64,000 nt of DNA from Blautia hominis (lineage in GTDB: Bacteria; Bacillota; Clostridia; Lachnospirales; Lachnospiraceae): contig NQOF01000006.1 in NCBI GenBank assembly GCA_002270465.1, positions 124,001 through 188,000 of the forward strand, written 5' to 3'. How positions within the stretch are numbered: the stretch's first letter is position 1; every line of letters starts with the position of its first letter. A program made the position numbers and the translations under genes. Shown in pieces: positions 8,340-15,927 of this stretch. The notes beneath the pieces are model-generated. The model saw only the letters and a list, made by a program, of their open reading frames with translations. It was not told where the DNA came from and did not search any database.

Positions 8340-9863
8340 ATGGAATTTGTTACATTAGGAGGAAGAAATTCACTGGAGCAGGTGGCAGCAGTAGCCAGAT
8401 ACGGGGCAAGGGTGAAATTTTCAGAAGAATATAAAGACAGGGTGAATGCCTGCAGGGCTCATGTGGAACGTTTCAGCCGTGAGGGAAAAGCTATTTACGG
8501 CATCACGACAGGCCTGGGGGATAACTGCCGAAAATTCATTCCTGAGGAGGAGCGGGTGAAAATCCAGAGGAATCATATCTTGGCCCACACGGTCTCTGTA
8601 GGGGAACCTCTCTCGGAGGAGGGAGTCAGAGCCATGATGTTTGTCATGCTCCTGCATTTTGGAAGCGGGCACACCGGATTTCGTCTGGAAACCCTGGAGC
8701 TTTTGAAAGAGCTGCTGAACAGGAACATCACGCCCAGGGTTCCGAAACATGGTTCTGTGGGCTATATTGGTTTGGAAGCCCATATCGGAATGGTGCTGAT
8801 CGGGGAAGGAAAAGCCTGGTACCAGGGAGATCTTCTGACAGGTGGGGAGGCACTTAGGCGTGCGGGGTTAAAGCCGGCAGTTCTTGGCTCAAAGGAAGGG
8901 CTGACTCTTGTATCGGGAACGACATCTGTGACAGCGCTGGCCTGTATGGCCTATTATGACAGTATTATCCTTGCGAAAACAGCAGATGTGGCGGGGGCAT
9001 TTTCCCTGGAAATGCTGAAAGGTACGCTGAAAGCCATGGATGAAAGGCTTATGCAGGCCAGACCCCATCCGGGACAGATACAGACGGCTGCGAATATCAG
9101 AAATATTTTGTCCGGCAGTCAGATCGCAGAGAAGTACAGGGATTACCGGGTACAGGATGCTTTGTCTCTGCGGTGTATGCCTCAGCTCCACGGGGCGGTG
9201 AAAAAGGTGTTGAAGGATGGTTTGGAATCGATTGAGATTGAGCTGAATTCTTCTGTGGATAATCCGCTTATTTTTGAGGGGGAGAATGGGGCGGAGGCGC
9301 TTATGGGATGTAATGCGGATGGTACCTATCTGGGGATGGCATCGGATTTCCTTTGTATTGCGCTTGCAGATATGGTGAAAATGGCGGAGCGCCGCACGGA
9401 CCGTCTGGTGAACCGGCATATCAGTGAACTGCCGCCGTTTTTGAATGCCAGTGCTGATTTTAATGACGGTTTGATGATGATCCAGTATACGGCAGCAGGG
9501 CTTGCGGGGGAGATGCGGCTTTTGGCTCATCCTGCGGTGGTGGATAATGTGCCTACGTGTGCCAATCAGGAGGATTATGTGAATATGGGTTATAATGCGG
9601 CAAGGAAGGCATGTGATGCGGTGGAGACTGCCAGGTATGTGCTGGCGATCGAGTTGATCTGCGCGGCGCAGGCGAAGGAGTTTTATCCTGCCGGACAGTC
9701 TTCACCGGCTATTGAGGCGGTTTATGGGAAGATTCGGGAGGTTATGCCTTGTTTGAAGGAGGATGAGGCGTTGGAGCCTTATATGGAAGAGGTGAAGAGG
9801 TTGATCTTGGAGGGGGAGATATTGGATGTGGTGAGGGAGAGTGGGGTTTTGGTGGAAATTTAG
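8340..9863 (+). CDS. HAL/PAL-fold ammonia-lyase homologue lacking the MIO triad (paralogue 2)
   Basis: A second full-length HAL-fold protein (507 residues from ATG 8340, which follows GGAGG by five bases; an in-frame ATG at 8328 overlaps that site). It keeps IYGITTGLG (Tyr53), SVGEP, GSVG (138-141) and CANQEDYVNMG, but after GSVG it reads YIGLEAH (142-148), so the Ala-Ser-Gly needed for MIO is absent, as in paralogue 1. The HAL Asn in LLNGT is also Ser here (LVSGT, Ser192). The two paralogues are clearly diverged from each other, so they may act on different substrates or form a mixed tetramer. The gene closes the cluster and is followed by repeat elements. Confidence 0.85.
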   Translation: MEFVTLGGRNSLEQVAAVARYGARVKFSEEYKDRVNACRAHVERFSREGKAIYGITTGLGDNCRKFIPEEERVKIQRNHILAHTVSVGEPLSEEGVRAMMFVMLLHFGSGHTGFRLETLELLKELLNRNITPRVPKHGSVGYIGLEAHIGMVLIGEGKAWYQGDLLTGGEALRRAGLKPAVLGSKEGLTLVSGTTSVTALACMAYYDSIILAKTADVAGAFSLEMLKGTLKAMDERLMQARPHPGQIQTAANIRNILSGSQIAEKYRDYRVQDALSLRCMPQLHGAVKKVLKDGLESIEIELNSSVDNPLIFEGENGAEALMGCNADGTYLGMASDFLCIALADMVKMAERRTDRLVNRHISELPPFLNASADFNDGLMMIQYTAAGLAGEMRLLAHPAVVDNVPTCANQEDYVNMGYNAARKACDAVETARYVLAIELICAAQAKEFYPAGQSSPAIEAVYGKIREVMPCLKEDEALEPYMEEVKRLILEGEILDVVRESGVLVEI

Positions 9864-9868
9864 TGAAG

Positions 9869-9930
9869 GCGGATGGATGTGAGGGCGGACAGACGTGGGG
9901 GCGGATGGATGTGGGGGCGGACGGAAGGGG
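9869..9930 (+). repeat. 16-bp G-rich tandem repeat, about four copies
   Basis: Directly after the lyase stop, four imperfect units of about 16 bases run head to tail (9869-9884, 9885-9900, 9901-9916, 9917-9930). The pattern is GCGGATGGATGTGGGG, alternating with GCGGACAGACGTGGGG. The last unit runs into the left arm of the long inverted repeat that follows. No coding role is apparent. Confidence 0.75.
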
Positions 9931-10125
9931 ATGGGAAAGGGGCGGGGGAAGGCTATGCCTGTGAGCGAAGGCACTCCGCTGCCGGGGAGCTAACCTGCTC
10001 CCATTTACTAAACTCATCGGCAATGGCCTCTTCGTTAAGTAACTGGGGCAGGTGGATCTCCCCGGCGCTCCGCGGAACATCGCTCACAGGCATAGCCTTC
10101 CCCCGCCCCTTTCCCATCCCCTTCC
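9923..10125. repeat. Long hairpin element with perfect 45-bp inverted arms
   Basis: Positions 9923-9967 and 10081-10125 are exact reverse complements (45 of 45). Pairing continues imperfectly inward, including GCCGGGGAG, ACCTGC and GCAATGG segments, so nearly the whole 203 bp can fold into one hairpin. There is no plausible gene inside and no clear target duplication outside. It could be a MITE-like element or a large structured RNA 3' end. It has no visible similarity to the GTTAC-ended elements. The only other item in the 9864-10463 gap is the terminator at 10249 and a -10-like TATAAT at 10427. Confidence 0.8.
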
Positions 10126-10248
10126 TGGTTTTCACTGGCTGCGGAGATTTGCAGGCTTGAGGTTGATTGTTTCGGATTTATTTCTGATAATGGCTGTTTG
10201 CCAGTGAGAGAAAACAGCATGAACCATAATTTTACCACTCTCTTTTTT

Positions 10249-10282
10249 GGGCAGTGTCAGACTTGACACTGCCTCTTTTTTT
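10249..10282 (+). terminator. Rho-independent terminator after the lyase cluster
   Basis: A perfect 10-bp stem (GGCAGTGTCA / TGACACTGCC) with a four-base loop is followed by TCTTTTTTTAT. This would end transcripts coming from the upstream cluster before the AraC-type gene. Confidence 0.85.
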
Positions 10283-10463
10283 ATCAGATTTGAACGGTAC
10301 CCTGCATGTGTACAAAGGTTTGGAAATATTCCCCTGCTGAATGGGGTGGGGAGAGATGATAAAATGTATTTACGGGTGCTATCCAAACGGTGCGCGAAAT
10401 GAGAGGAAATGTTCTGCCGTATCAGGTATAATGAGTCTGTGATAGAAAGAAAGGGGCAGAAAT

Positions 10464-11336
10464 ATGGAGTGGAATGAAAGACTGCAGAGGATCATTGATT
10501 ATGTGGAAAATCATCTGCAGCGGAAGCAGGAACCTATCGATCAGAGGGAAATTTCCGTGATGGCGGGATGCTCTTTTGACTTTTTTCAAAAGGTGTTTTC
10601 TTATATGAATGGTATCGGTTTTTCGGAGTATGTCCGGTTCAGAAAACTTACTTTGGCGGGGTATGATCTAAAGAGTACGGATAAGAGAGTGGTTGATATC
10701 AGTTATCAGTATGGGTATGATTCCCCTACGTCTTTTACAAAGGCGTTTCAGCAATTTCATGGGATGACCCCAAAGGAGGCCCGAAATGGAAATGTGAAAC
10801 TGCGGGTTGTGCCGAAAATGCAGATTTTTGAGAAGCAGCGGTATGCCTGGAAACTGGAGCAGAAGCCGGGATTCCGCTTGATCGGAAAGAGTGTTTGGTG
10901 TGCCGATGAACAAAAGTATTCAAAGATACCGGAGTTTTGGAGTGATTGTCAAAATTCCGGTGTCTTTTCCAGGCTGATTTCATTGGGTACAGGTGATCCG
11001 GGGGGATTGTTTGGTCTGTGCCGTTATGAGGATAGCCTCGCCGGGGAGATAGAATATTCTGTTATGGCGGCTGCGGATGGGCCTTTGCCGGAGGGGTACC
11101 GTGAGATCAGGATCCCTGAAGCTGCGTGGGCAGTGTTTGACTGCAGGGGAGCGGTTCCGCAGGCAATCCAGAGCGGATGGAAATTTCTGCAGGAAGAGTG
11201 GCTGGTGAGGTATCCGTTTGAACACGCGGATTGTCCGGAGCTGGAATGGTATAGTATCGGTAACTCTTATGATAAGGATTATTTGAGCCAGATATGGATA
11301 CCGGTTATTGACGGGCATAAGGAAAAAAATAGATGA
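10464..11336 (+). CDS. AraC-family regulator with GyrI-like effector-binding domain
   Basis: The N-terminal 105 residues form an AraC-type double helix-turn-helix (ISVMAGCSFDFFQKVFSYMNG, then VVDISYQYGYDSPTSFTKAFQQFHGMTPKEAR). Residues from about 125 to 288 match the GyrI-like/AraC effector-binding domain that holds small ligands. This is the layout of Rob/SoxS-type regulators with a ligand domain. The ATG has an AAAGGGGC site. A TATAAT at 10427-10432 may be its -10, though no good -35 is visible. A separate GyrI-like protein follows. The ligand and target genes are unknown. Confidence 0.88.
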   Translation: MEWNERLQRIIDYVENHLQRKQEPIDQREISVMAGCSFDFFQKVFSYMNGIGFSEYVRFRKLTLAGYDLKSTDKRVVDISYQYGYDSPTSFTKAFQQFHGMTPKEARNGNVKLRVVPKMQIFEKQRYAWKLEQKPGFRLIGKSVWCADEQKYSKIPEFWSDCQNSGVFSRLISLGTGDPGGLFGLCRYEDSLAGEIEYSVMAAADGPLPEGYREIRIPEAAWAVFDCRGAVPQAIQSGWKFLQEEWLVRYPFEHADCPELEWYSIGNSYDKDYLSQIWIPVIDGHKEKNR

Positions 11337-11342
11337 TGCAGG

Positions 11343-11371
11343 GTAACGGTTCAGCTTGTCTGAACTGTTAC
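11343..11371. repeat. Solo 29-bp GTAAC...GTTAC hairpin
   Basis: The sequence GTAACGGTTCA, a 7-base loop, then TGAACTGTTAC forms a hairpin between two genes. It is nearly the same as the 29-bp hairpin at the left end of mobile element C (53442-53470), so it may be a remnant or a minimal form of that family. It could also act as a weak attenuator. Confidence 0.6.
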
Positions 11372-11391
11372 GATACAGGGAGGATGATAAC

Positions 11392-11892
11392 ATGGATTTA
11401 CCGTTTCGTATAGAAAAAAGGGAGAGTTTTCGCGTTGTTGGGTATTTGATACAGACAACAAACCAAAAAGGGGAGGGCAGAAAAGCGATACCGCGGCATT
11501 GGTCCAAAATAAAAGAGGCCGGCCTTGAAAAAGCTCTTTTGGAGTTGGGGGATCAGAAGCCCGGCGGAGTATTTGGGATCAATATATATAATACAGATAT
11601 TGCGGATTCCAGAAAATTTGAGTATATTATAGCTATAGCAAGTGATCGTGACGCCGGGGGTGAACTCACAGAATATACTGTGCCGGCTATGACCTGGGCC
11701 GTGTTTCCGTGTACACAGGAAACCATAGGGAAAACAGAGGCGCAGGCTATCACCAAATGGCTTCCAAAGTCTAAATACAGACCGTTAAACAAGGGGTATA
11801 TCACAGGCAGGATGAGGTCAGGAGCGCCGGATATTGAGTATTATGGAGCAGACGGGCATGTGGAAGTCTGGGTTGCGGTGAGAGAAAAATAG
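11392..11892 (+). CDS. GyrI-like small-molecule-binding domain protein
   Basis: This 166-residue stand-alone effector-binding domain starts FRIEKRESFRVVGYLIQ and ends DIEYYGADGHVEVWVAVREK, the typical edges of the GyrI-like (SRPBCC-related) fold. It has no DNA-binding domain. I set the start at ATG 11392 after GGGAGGATGATAAC; the longer frame from TTG 11356 runs through the hairpin upstream. It follows the AraC/GyrI regulator, whose ligand domain is related, so the two may bind similar compounds. Stand-alone members have been linked to hydrolysis or sequestration of toxic compounds; which applies here is unknown. Confidence 0.8.
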   Translation: MDLPFRIEKRESFRVVGYLIQTTNQKGEGRKAIPRHWSKIKEAGLEKALLELGDQKPGGVFGINIYNTDIADSRKFEYIIAIASDRDAGGELTEYTVPAMTWAVFPCTQETIGKTEAQAITKWLPKSKYRPLNKGYITGRMRSGAPDIEYYGADGHVEVWVAVREK

Positions 11893-11905
11893 AGAGGGAT
11901 GTATC

Positions 11906-12388
11906 ATGGATAAGAAGATAGATTTTAATGAGTTTATTGCTTCTGTGGCAGTTGAGAATCAGGATTTTGTAAGAGAATTGCATGAAAGATTAATAGGACT
12001 TGGCTGTAAGATAGAGATCAAAATGGCCAAAAGCGGTTATATGGTTTCTTACATATATAACAAGAGGACCATTGCAAATTATGTGTTTCGGAGGAAAGGG
12101 ATGCTTGTGCGGATTTACGGGGTCCATGTAAATCAGTATGAAGAGGTGCTGGAAACACTGCCGGATGAAATGATACAAGCGGTTGAGAAGGCGCCTATCT
12201 GTAAGCGTATGGCGGATCCGGATGCCTGTAATCCAAAATGTGCTATGGGGTATGACTTCTGGCTGAAGAAAGAACATTATCAGAAATGCCGAAACAGTGC
12301 TTTCATGTTTTTGGTCTGCCCCCAAAATAATCCGTTTATCCGGACATTAGTATTAAAGGAAGCAGAAGCATGGGGAACGGAGGCATGA
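11906..12388 (+). CDS. Hypothetical 160-residue protein with Cys-rich C-terminal half
   Basis: I do not recognise this family with certainty. The first 75 residues look like a small mixed alpha/beta domain. Residues 98-140 contain Cys in the order PICKRM, DACNPKCAMG and HYQKCRNSAF, a spacing that could bind zinc or iron. No signal peptide or membrane segment is seen. It lies 13 bases after the GyrI-like gene, and its stop overlaps the start of the next gene (ATGA), so the three are probably one operon. Confidence 0.7.
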   Translation: MDKKIDFNEFIASVAVENQDFVRELHERLIGLGCKIEIKMAKSGYMVSYIYNKRTIANYVFRRKGMLVRIYGVHVNQYEEVLETLPDEMIQAVEKAPICKRMADPDACNPKCAMGYDFWLKKEHYQKCRNSAFMFLVCPQNNPFIRTLVLKEAEAWGTEA

Positions 12389-12984
12389 ACCACAGGCCGG
12401 TATTAGACAAAAATTCAGACAGTAAAACATTTCGTGAGTTCTATTATCTGAAAGAGGAACTGACAGACTTTTGCAGAAAAAATGGCCTTCCTGTCTCCGG
12501 TGGGAAAATTGAGCTGACAGACAGGATCGCACATTTTCTTGATACAGGTGAGGTGCTGTCCGGGAAAACAGTAAAGAGAAAGACGGCATCTGTTTCACAT
12601 ATCAGTATTAGCGAGGATATGAAGATTGAGACGGATCTTGTCTGCTCCGAACAGCACAGGGCTTTCTTCAAAGAGCATATCGGGAACAGCTTTTCCTTTC
12701 CTGTGGCTTTTCAAAAATGGCTGAAAAGCAATGGGGGAAAGACTTACAAAGACGCAATAGAGGCTTATTATCAAATTCTTGAAGAGAAGAAAAAAGGGAA
12801 AACAAAGATAGATAAGCAGTTTGAGTATAATACCTACATCAGGGATTTTTTTGCGGATAATCAGGGAAAATCTCTGGAGGATGCTGTCAGGTGTTGGAAA
12901 TACAAGAAGCAATTGCGTGGGCATAACCGTTATGAGAGGTCGGATTTAGACGCCATAAAAAAGAAGGGCAGCGGGGAACATTGA
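12385..12984 (+). CDS. SAP-like/DUF6434-type protein
   Basis: This 199-residue protein starts at ATG 12385, coupled to the previous stop, with GGAACGGAGG upstream. Residues about 15-55 (FREFYYLKEELTDFCRKNGLPVSGGKIELTDRIAHFL) look like a SAP helix-extension-helix, a nucleic-acid-binding motif. The C-terminal half (PVAFQKWLKSNGGKTYKDAIEAY...) is the kind of helical domain annotated as DUF6434. The role is unknown; the assignment is from recalled family patterns. The LytTR response regulator begins two bases after its stop. Confidence 0.7.
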   Translation: MNHRPVLDKNSDSKTFREFYYLKEELTDFCRKNGLPVSGGKIELTDRIAHFLDTGEVLSGKTVKRKTASVSHISISEDMKIETDLVCSEQHRAFFKEHIGNSFSFPVAFQKWLKSNGGKTYKDAIEAYYQILEEKKKGKTKIDKQFEYNTYIRDFFADNQGKSLEDAVRCWKYKKQLRGHNRYERSDLDAIKKKGSGEH

Positions 12985-12986
12985 TC

Positions 12987-13700
12987 ATGGGTAAAGTGTT
13001 ATTGGTAGAGGATAATCCGGGCGCGGTAAAAAAGATTGTTCAATATATCAGCAGAATATCGGCGGATCTGGAAGTGGTTTCATTTTCTGAGGCAGGAAAA
13101 GCCTTACAATATGCGAAAAGTAATGACATATCTGTTTTTATTCTTGATATTCAGCTTGAGGATTATAAGGGGACCAGCCTGGCAAAGCAGCTCCGCAAGC
13201 TGCAGGGATATAAATATACACCGATCATTTTTGAAACAGCGCTGGCCGGGGAAGAACTCACTGCCTACCGGGATGTGAAATGCTATAGTTTTCTTATAAA
13301 GCCCTTTGAAGAGGAGGAATTTACCGCGGCATTTCGTGACGCGGTGGGGTTGTCAAAACAAATGGACCGGCCGGCAGAAACGATCCGCATTGAGCAGAAG
13401 CAGTTCATCCTGGAATATACCGTGTCTGATATCGCTTATGTGGAAGCTTTTGGAAAGAAACTCTCTGTTCATACCAATAATCGTATGCTGGGTATAAAAG
13501 AAGATTCCATTTCCGGTTATACCCTGTCTGGATTATTGGAACTGCTTGACGATCCTTCTTTTGTCCGGTGTCACAAGAGTTATTTTGTGAACAGATCTCA
13601 TATTGAAAAAATTGATAAATCCGGGCGTAAAATATTTCTGAAAGGGTTTATAGAAGAAATCCCCATCGGAAATAAATATCAGTCTGCATTGTGGGGGTGA
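12987..13700 (+). CDS. LytTR-family response regulator
   Basis: The protein (237 residues from ATG 12987) has an N-terminal receiver domain with VEDN acidic residues, FILDIQLEDYKG containing the phosphorylated Asp, and a C-terminal KPF loop. A LytTR DNA-binding domain follows from about residue 130 (IAYVEAFGKKLSVHT..., FVRCHKSYFVNRSHIEKI). Regulators of this type control peptide-sensing or export genes. It overlaps the region of the next start, encoding a GHKL kinase, so it forms a two-component pair. The ABC exporter downstream is the likely target, though a terminator separates them. Confidence 0.9.
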   Translation: MGKVLLVEDNPGAVKKIVQYISRISADLEVVSFSEAGKALQYAKSNDISVFILDIQLEDYKGTSLAKQLRKLQGYKYTPIIFETALAGEELTAYRDVKCYSFLIKPFEEEEFTAAFRDAVGLSKQMDRPAETIRIEQKQFILEYTVSDIAYVEAFGKKLSVHTNNRMLGIKEDSISGYTLSGLLELLDDPSFVRCHKSYFVNRSHIEKIDKSGRKIFLKGFIEEIPIGNKYQSALWG

Positions 13701-13702
13701 GC

Positions 13703-15025
13703 ATGGATGCTGTTGTTGATCTGGTACAGTTAGGCTTAGACGCTGGGATACTGGCTCTTTGCTGTGAGGCGGTCTTCCGGCAAAGGGCGGAGGGGAAAGC
13801 GAGAGATTTCCTGCTTTTTCCCATTCTATTTTTGTTCTGTATTGTGACAAGGGTAAACTTCACTGCCGGGAAGACAATGACTGCTTCTTTCCAAGGGGAG
13901 GGCTTTGAGATCCTGCCGGCCAACAGTCTGACCGGTTTGCTGTTTCTGGTTTTTGCCTTATTACTGCTGAACAGTATTTATTTTGAACGAAAATCCGTAG
14001 GTTATATTTTTTGCGGGACAATGGCGGTCTTTTCGGTTTACCTGTTTGTTAAATGCCTGTGTGTAGTTCTGGCTGCGGTCTGCGGGGCTTCAGGTACTCT
14101 GCTGCTTACAGGCAGCCGTGTGGTGTCCTTGTGTTTTGTATTCCTGCTGTTTTGCACACCGTTTTTTGAACGGCTGCGCCGGTTTGTCCGGGCGGGGGAT
14201 TTTACGGTGGGGATCGTATCTGCCAATATAGCTGTTTTGCTGATGAGTGTGCTCTCTGTACTCTCCTTTGATGTGGGGCGTTTTCTTTCCCATTTGTGGC
14301 TGATCTCCATGCTGCTCCTTGGACTTTTGCTGTTGGACAGTGTGTTGCTGTTTTTTCATCAGCGCAGAGTGCAGGAACGAAAGAGGATCCATATGGTTGA
14401 ACAGTATGTGCCGATTGTGGAAGAACTGATCTCACAGGTCAGAGCAAGACAGCATGAGTTTCATAACCGTATGCTGGCTATGGAGGCTGCTGTGGCTTCT
14501 GCTGACACGCTGGAGGATGCAAGAAGGCAAGTGGCGGCCCTGTCAGAAGGTATTGCATTAAGCCCCAATGACCGTGAGCTGCTTTCCTGTGACAGTAAGA
14601 TCATTGCCGGTATGCTGTTCGGCAAGATCAAGCAAGCCGAAGCGGTGGATATACGGGTAGAAATGCAATTACAGGGTCTATTTAAGAAAACGGCTGTCCC
14701 GGAAACCGTATGGATCGAAGCCATTGGGATCTTACTGGATAATGCAATAGAGGCGTCTTCGGAAGGCAGCACCATTTATATAACAGGCAGACAGAATGGC
14801 GGGTATCTGGAACTGCTTGTTGCCAATCCGGCCCCGGCTATGTCAAACACGGAATTTATGGCCCTGTTTTGTAAAGGTGTTACAACAAAATTCGGTCAGG
14901 AGGGACACGGTTTCGGGCTGTACAATATTCTGCGTATGACAGAACAGTATCACGGTAAGATCATAACACGGAATGAAAGGAAAGCAGACGAAAATTATGT
15001 TGTCTTTGGTGTGATCCTACCGTGA
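13703..15025 (+). CDS. GHKL-type sensor histidine kinase (AgrC/CitA-like)
   Basis: This 440-residue protein has about six hydrophobic segments in the first 220 residues, then a cytoplasmic kinase part. The phosphoacceptor region reads RARQHEFHNRML, the N box DNAIEASSEG, and a GHGFGLYNI glycine box closes the ATP lid. This layout is typical of AgrC-like kinases paired with LytTR regulators. The start at ATG 13703 follows GGGGGTGAGC; a GTG at 13691 is an alternative. The signal may be a peptide or a membrane state; nothing in the window encodes an obvious peptide precursor. Confidence 0.88.
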   Translation: MDAVVDLVQLGLDAGILALCCEAVFRQRAEGKARDFLLFPILFLFCIVTRVNFTAGKTMTASFQGEGFEILPANSLTGLLFLVFALLLLNSIYFERKSVGYIFCGTMAVFSVYLFVKCLCVVLAAVCGASGTLLLTGSRVVSLCFVFLLFCTPFFERLRRFVRAGDFTVGIVSANIAVLLMSVLSVLSFDVGRFLSHLWLISMLLLGLLLLDSVLLFFHQRRVQERKRIHMVEQYVPIVEELISQVRARQHEFHNRMLAMEAAVASADTLEDARRQVAALSEGIALSPNDRELLSCDSKIIAGMLFGKIKQAEAVDIRVEMQLQGLFKKTAVPETVWIEAIGILLDNAIEASSEGSTIYITGRQNGGYLELLVANPAPAMSNTEFMALFCKGVTTKFGQEGHGFGLYNILRMTEQYHGKIITRNERKADENYVVFGVILP

Positions 15026-15037
15026 AAAATGGTATGA

Positions 15038-15090
15038 AAGAGGGTTTTAAGGGTACAAAAATGATCTTGTCCCCTTAAAACCCTTTCTTG
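15038..15090 (+). terminator. Terminator after the LytTR/GHKL pair
   Basis: A perfect 13-bp stem (AGGGTTTTAAGGG / CCCTTAAAACCCT) with an 18-base loop is followed by TTCTTG. It separates the two-component genes from the ABC exporter genes. Confidence 0.8.
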
Positions 15091-15156
15091 TTTCCGGCCT
15101 GTTGAAGCGCAGAGGAGAGTTGGGTATACTGAAAGACAAAGAAAGGGGTGAGATAT

Positions 15157-15918
15157 ATGTTTCATCTTATAGGGACTGAGTGGAAGAAAATATTTCTGCC
15201 GGTGCTGCTGACAACGGTCATCCTGGCAGTCGTTATGTGTGTGCTGTCCTGCACGCTTTATCAAAACTATTCCCTGCTGTATGATCTGGAGGCCTGGGAA
15301 GTGGGAACGGAGATGTTTTCCCTGTTTTATCCTCTGTCTGTGGTGTTTCCTCTTTGCTGGAACCTGTACTATGAGCGGAAAAACAACTTTTTGCTGTATG
15401 TCATGCCCCGGGTGCCGGTCAGGAGGTATCTGACAGCAAAATGGACCGCATATGCGCTGGGGGCGTTCGTTATCATAGTGTTTCCCTATGGATTAGCTGC
15501 TGTGTCTGCCGTTTATGTGAAACCCCCTGTGGTTCCTTTTTCCTCCGGGTTGTCAGGGCATATTTTTGAAGGTGCGTTTGCCCAAACGCCGTTATTGTAT
15601 GCGGGCGTTCTTTCCTGCTGGAGAGGTCTGCTCGGTATTATAATGATGACCTTTGGCTTCGTACTGGCTATGTACTGTAAGAATATTTTTGTGATCCTTA
15701 CAGGGCCGTTTATGTATTCCATCCTGGAGAACTTTATCCTGTCCATACTTCGGCTGGAGAAATTCCGGCTTGTTACTGCCTTTGACCCCACTAGTGTGGA
15801 CAGCCGCGCAGTATCCGTATTTTCTTTTGCAGCGGGTCCGGTTTTGCTGCTCTTTGTTATCAGTCTGACGGCACTTTTCTTTGGGAAGTTCAAGAAAAAT
15901 GCCGTTGTAACAGGATAG
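15157..15918 (+). CDS. ABC exporter permease, six-segment type (subunit 1)
   Basis: This 253-residue integral membrane protein has about six hydrophobic segments, starting with an N-terminal FHLIGTEWKKIFLPVLL segment and ending in LLLFVISLTALFFGKFKK. The pattern fits permeases of ABC-2-like exporters used for peptides or bacteriocin immunity, but the family name is not certain. ATG 15157 has AAAGGGGTGAG upstream. The gene is followed nine bases later by a second, larger permease, then the ATPase. Regulation by the LytTR system just upstream is plausible. Confidence 0.75.
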   Translation: MFHLIGTEWKKIFLPVLLTTVILAVVMCVLSCTLYQNYSLLYDLEAWEVGTEMFSLFYPLSVVFPLCWNLYYERKNNFLLYVMPRVPVRRYLTAKWTAYALGAFVIIVFPYGLAAVSAVYVKPPVVPFSSGLSGHIFEGAFAQTPLLYAGVLSCWRGLLGIIMMTFGFVLAMYCKNIFVILTGPFMYSILENFILSILRLEKFRLVTAFDPTSVDSRAVSVFSFAAGPVLLLFVISLTALFFGKFKKNAVVTG

Positions 15919-15927
15919 GTGGCTCCT

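Noticed and set aside
9742-10080. Pro/Ser-rich - strand frame over the hairpin element
   Set aside because: Its composition comes from the G-rich repeats; no start site or conserved domain.
13036-13497. Short frames inside the LytTR gene as peptide pheromone precursors
   Set aside because: They overlap the real gene in another frame and lack ribosome sites.
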